Shown: one piece after another, positions 7,506-8,154 of the stretch
Layout: each line of letters opens with the position of its first letter
How positions within the stretch are numbered: the stretch's first letter is position 1
NCBI GenBank assembly: GCA_017547315.1
Contig: JAFYQA010000162.1
Location: forward strand, 1 to 8,154
Direction: 5' to 3'
Origin: Roseburia sp.
Lineage (GTDB): Bacteria > Bacillota_A > Clostridia > Lachnospirales > Lachnospiraceae
DNA length: 8,154 nt
Translations under genes and position numbers: made by a program
Notes under the pieces: generated by a model
Told to the model about the DNA's origin: nothing
Seen by the model: only the letters and a program-made list of their open reading frames with translations
Databases searched by the model: none

Positions 7506-7536
7506 TTATAACTTAAAGCGGTACCCTACATCCCAA
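7506..7536 (-). pseudogene. In-frame degenerate second copy of the response-regulator C-terminus (WDVGYRFKL, stop)
   Basis: A 24-bp stretch at 7513-7536 matches the regulator's own last codons at 7609-7632 at 22 of 24 positions. Read on the minus strand it encodes W-D-V-G-Y-R-F-K, then Leu and a TAA stop at 7506-7508. The real gene ends W-G-V-G-Y-R-F-K-L-TAA. The two copies are exactly 96 bp apart, so they share the reading frame and no stop lies between the gene's own stop and the second one. There is no start or ribosome binding site. It is therefore a tail remnant left by duplication, insertion or recombination with a paralogous regulator gene, not a gene. Confidence 0.7.
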
Positions 7537-7538
7537 CT

Positions 7539-7574
7539 ACAGAATCGCTTGTCGATTCTGTGCGCGAATGCGCA
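7539..7574. repeat. Two adjacent perfect hairpins in the spacer
   Basis: ACAGAATCG (7539-7547) pairs with CGATTCTGT (7553-7561) around a 5-nt loop. Directly beside it, TGCGC (7561-7565) pairs with GCGCA (7570-7574) around GAAT; the two share base 7561. Neither is followed by a T-run on either strand, so they are not ordinary terminators. Packed between the two copies of the regulator tail, they look like a small palindromic repeat element, but a second copy elsewhere would be needed to show that. Confidence 0.6.
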
Positions 7575-7579
7575 TCCAC

Positions 7580-7639
7580 AGACGATTTGGGGTTCATAAC
7601 TTTAAAGTTTAAAGCGGTATCCTACACCCCAAATCGTCT
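7580..7639. repeat. 13-bp perfect inverted repeat overlapping the regulator's 3' end
   Basis: AGACGATTTGGGG (7580-7592) is the exact reverse complement of CCCCAAATCGTCT (7627-7639), with 34 bp between. The right arm lies in the coding sequence and specifies part of the ETIWG residues; the left arm lies after the stop codon. The loop holds the stop and a 12-bp palindrome, AACTTTAAAGTT (7598-7609). No T-run follows on the minus strand, so termination is not obvious. Confidence 0.75.
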
Positions 7640-8154
7640 CTATATACTGCGGTTTATTCGTATTCATCTCCACTTTTTCACGAATTTTCTTGATATGCAC
7701 CGTTACTGTCGCAATATCCCCGATAGACTCCATATCCCAGATTTCACGGAACAACTCATCTTTGGTAAATACATGATTCGGATGCTCTGCAAGGAACGTC
7801 AGCAAATCAAATTCTTTCGTTGTAAACTGTTTTTCTTCTTCATTCACCCAGACACGTCGTGCAGTCTTATCGATGCGAATACCTCGAATCTCAATCACAC
7901 TGTTTTTCACTTCATTACTTCCAATCAAGCGTTCGTAGCGTGCCAAGTGTGCCTTTACTCGCGCAACCAGTTCACTCGGCGAAAATGGTTTTGTAATATA
8001 ATCATCTGCTCCTAGTCCCAAGCCTCTGATTTTGTCAATATCATCTTTTTTCGCAGATACCATCAAAATCGGTGTATTCTTCTGTTCACGGATTTGTTTA
8101 CAGATTTCAAAACCATTCGTTCCCGGAAGCATCAGGTCTAAAATAAACATATCA
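7602..8154 (-). CDS. OmpR/PhoB-family response regulator (N-terminus cut off by the window edge)
   Basis: DNA-binding response regulator of a two-component system. The frame is open to the window edge. The visible ATG at 8150 is internal: it lies in receiver strand 3, so about 45-50 N-terminal residues are missing. Numbering from that Met, FILDLMLPG (2-10) holds the phospho-acceptor Asp5, VSAKKD (31-36) the conserved Ser/Thr position at 32, and ITKPFSPSELVARV (52-65) the conserved Lys54. A linker leads to the winged-helix domain (about 88-182): FTTKEFDLLTFLAEHPNHVF in the positioning helix and loop, REIWDMESIGDIATVTVHIK through the recognition helix, and TIWGVGYRFKL as the C-terminal hairpin. 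No partner histidine kinase is in the window; it may lie upstream or elsewhere. Targets are unknown. The stop codon is inside a strong inverted repeat, and a degenerate copy of the tail follows 96 bp on. Confidence 0.95.
   Translation of the reverse strand, partial: DMFILDLMLPGTNGFEICKQIREQKNTPILMVSAKKDDIDKIRGLGLGADDYITKPFSPSELVARVKAHLARYERLIGSNEVKNSVIEIRGIRIDKTARRVWVNEEEKQFTTKEFDLLTFLAEHPNHVFTKDELFREIWDMESIGDIATVTVHIKKIREKVEMNTNKPQYIETIWGVGYRFKL

Noticed and set aside
7580..7639. The 13-bp inverted repeat as an intrinsic terminator of the regulator gene
   Set aside because: The loop is 34 nt and no T-run follows on the transcribed strand.
7560..8015. A 151-codon plus-strand open frame opposite the response regulator
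   Set aside because: It covers conserved receiver and winged-helix codons on the other strand; the minus-strand product matches the family end to end and this one matches nothing I recognise.

Overview
The window looks like chromosomal DNA from a low-to-moderate GC Clostridia, most likely a gut Lachnospiraceae relative. The evidence is the short archaeal-type ProRS with a zinc tail, strong AGGAGG ribosome binding sites, a sigma-A-type promoter, a T-box riboswitch, and a large ATPase/TPR/GAF signalling protein of a kind I associate with that family. All six genes are on the minus strand, so transcription runs from base 8154 towards base 1. The first and last genes are cut by the window edges.

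In transcription order: (i) 8154-7602 is an OmpR-family response regulator missing its receiver N-terminus. (ii) 7601-7481 is a short, highly structured spacer. It holds an in-frame degenerate second copy of the regulator's last codons, a 13-bp perfect inverted repeat reaching into the gene, and two further hairpins. (iii) 7480-5828 is a 550-residue polytopic membrane protein of the O-antigen ligase/polymerase (Wzy_C) type with a TPR-like C-terminal domain. (iv) 5821-5454 is a textbook promoter followed by a T-box leader of about 330 nt with an antiterminator/terminator switch. (v) 5450-4797 is a stand-alone RluA-family pseudouridine synthase. (vi) 4709-4212 is a flavodoxin-like protein. (vii) 4141-2696 is prolyl-tRNA synthetase. 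(viii) 2667-1 is the N-terminal 889 residues of a large signalling protein: a degenerate STAND/AAA-like ATPase domain, helical TPR-type repeats, then a GAF domain.

The main reading is that items iv-viii form one transcription unit. No convincing terminator or second promoter is visible between the genes (gaps of 87, 70 and 28 bp). The T-box has a UGGU acceptor-binding sequence and a plausible CCG (Pro) specifier, which fits proS as the regulated synthetase. However, the riboswitch sits in front of the pseudouridine synthase, and proS is only the third gene. Uncharged tRNA-Pro would then induce a tRNA/rRNA modification enzyme, a flavodoxin, the synthetase and a sensory protein together. The first gene's Shine-Dalgarno sequence lies inside the 3' arm of the T-box terminator, and that gene starts at TTG or GTG.

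No tRNA, rRNA, CRISPR array, transposase or phage gene was seen.
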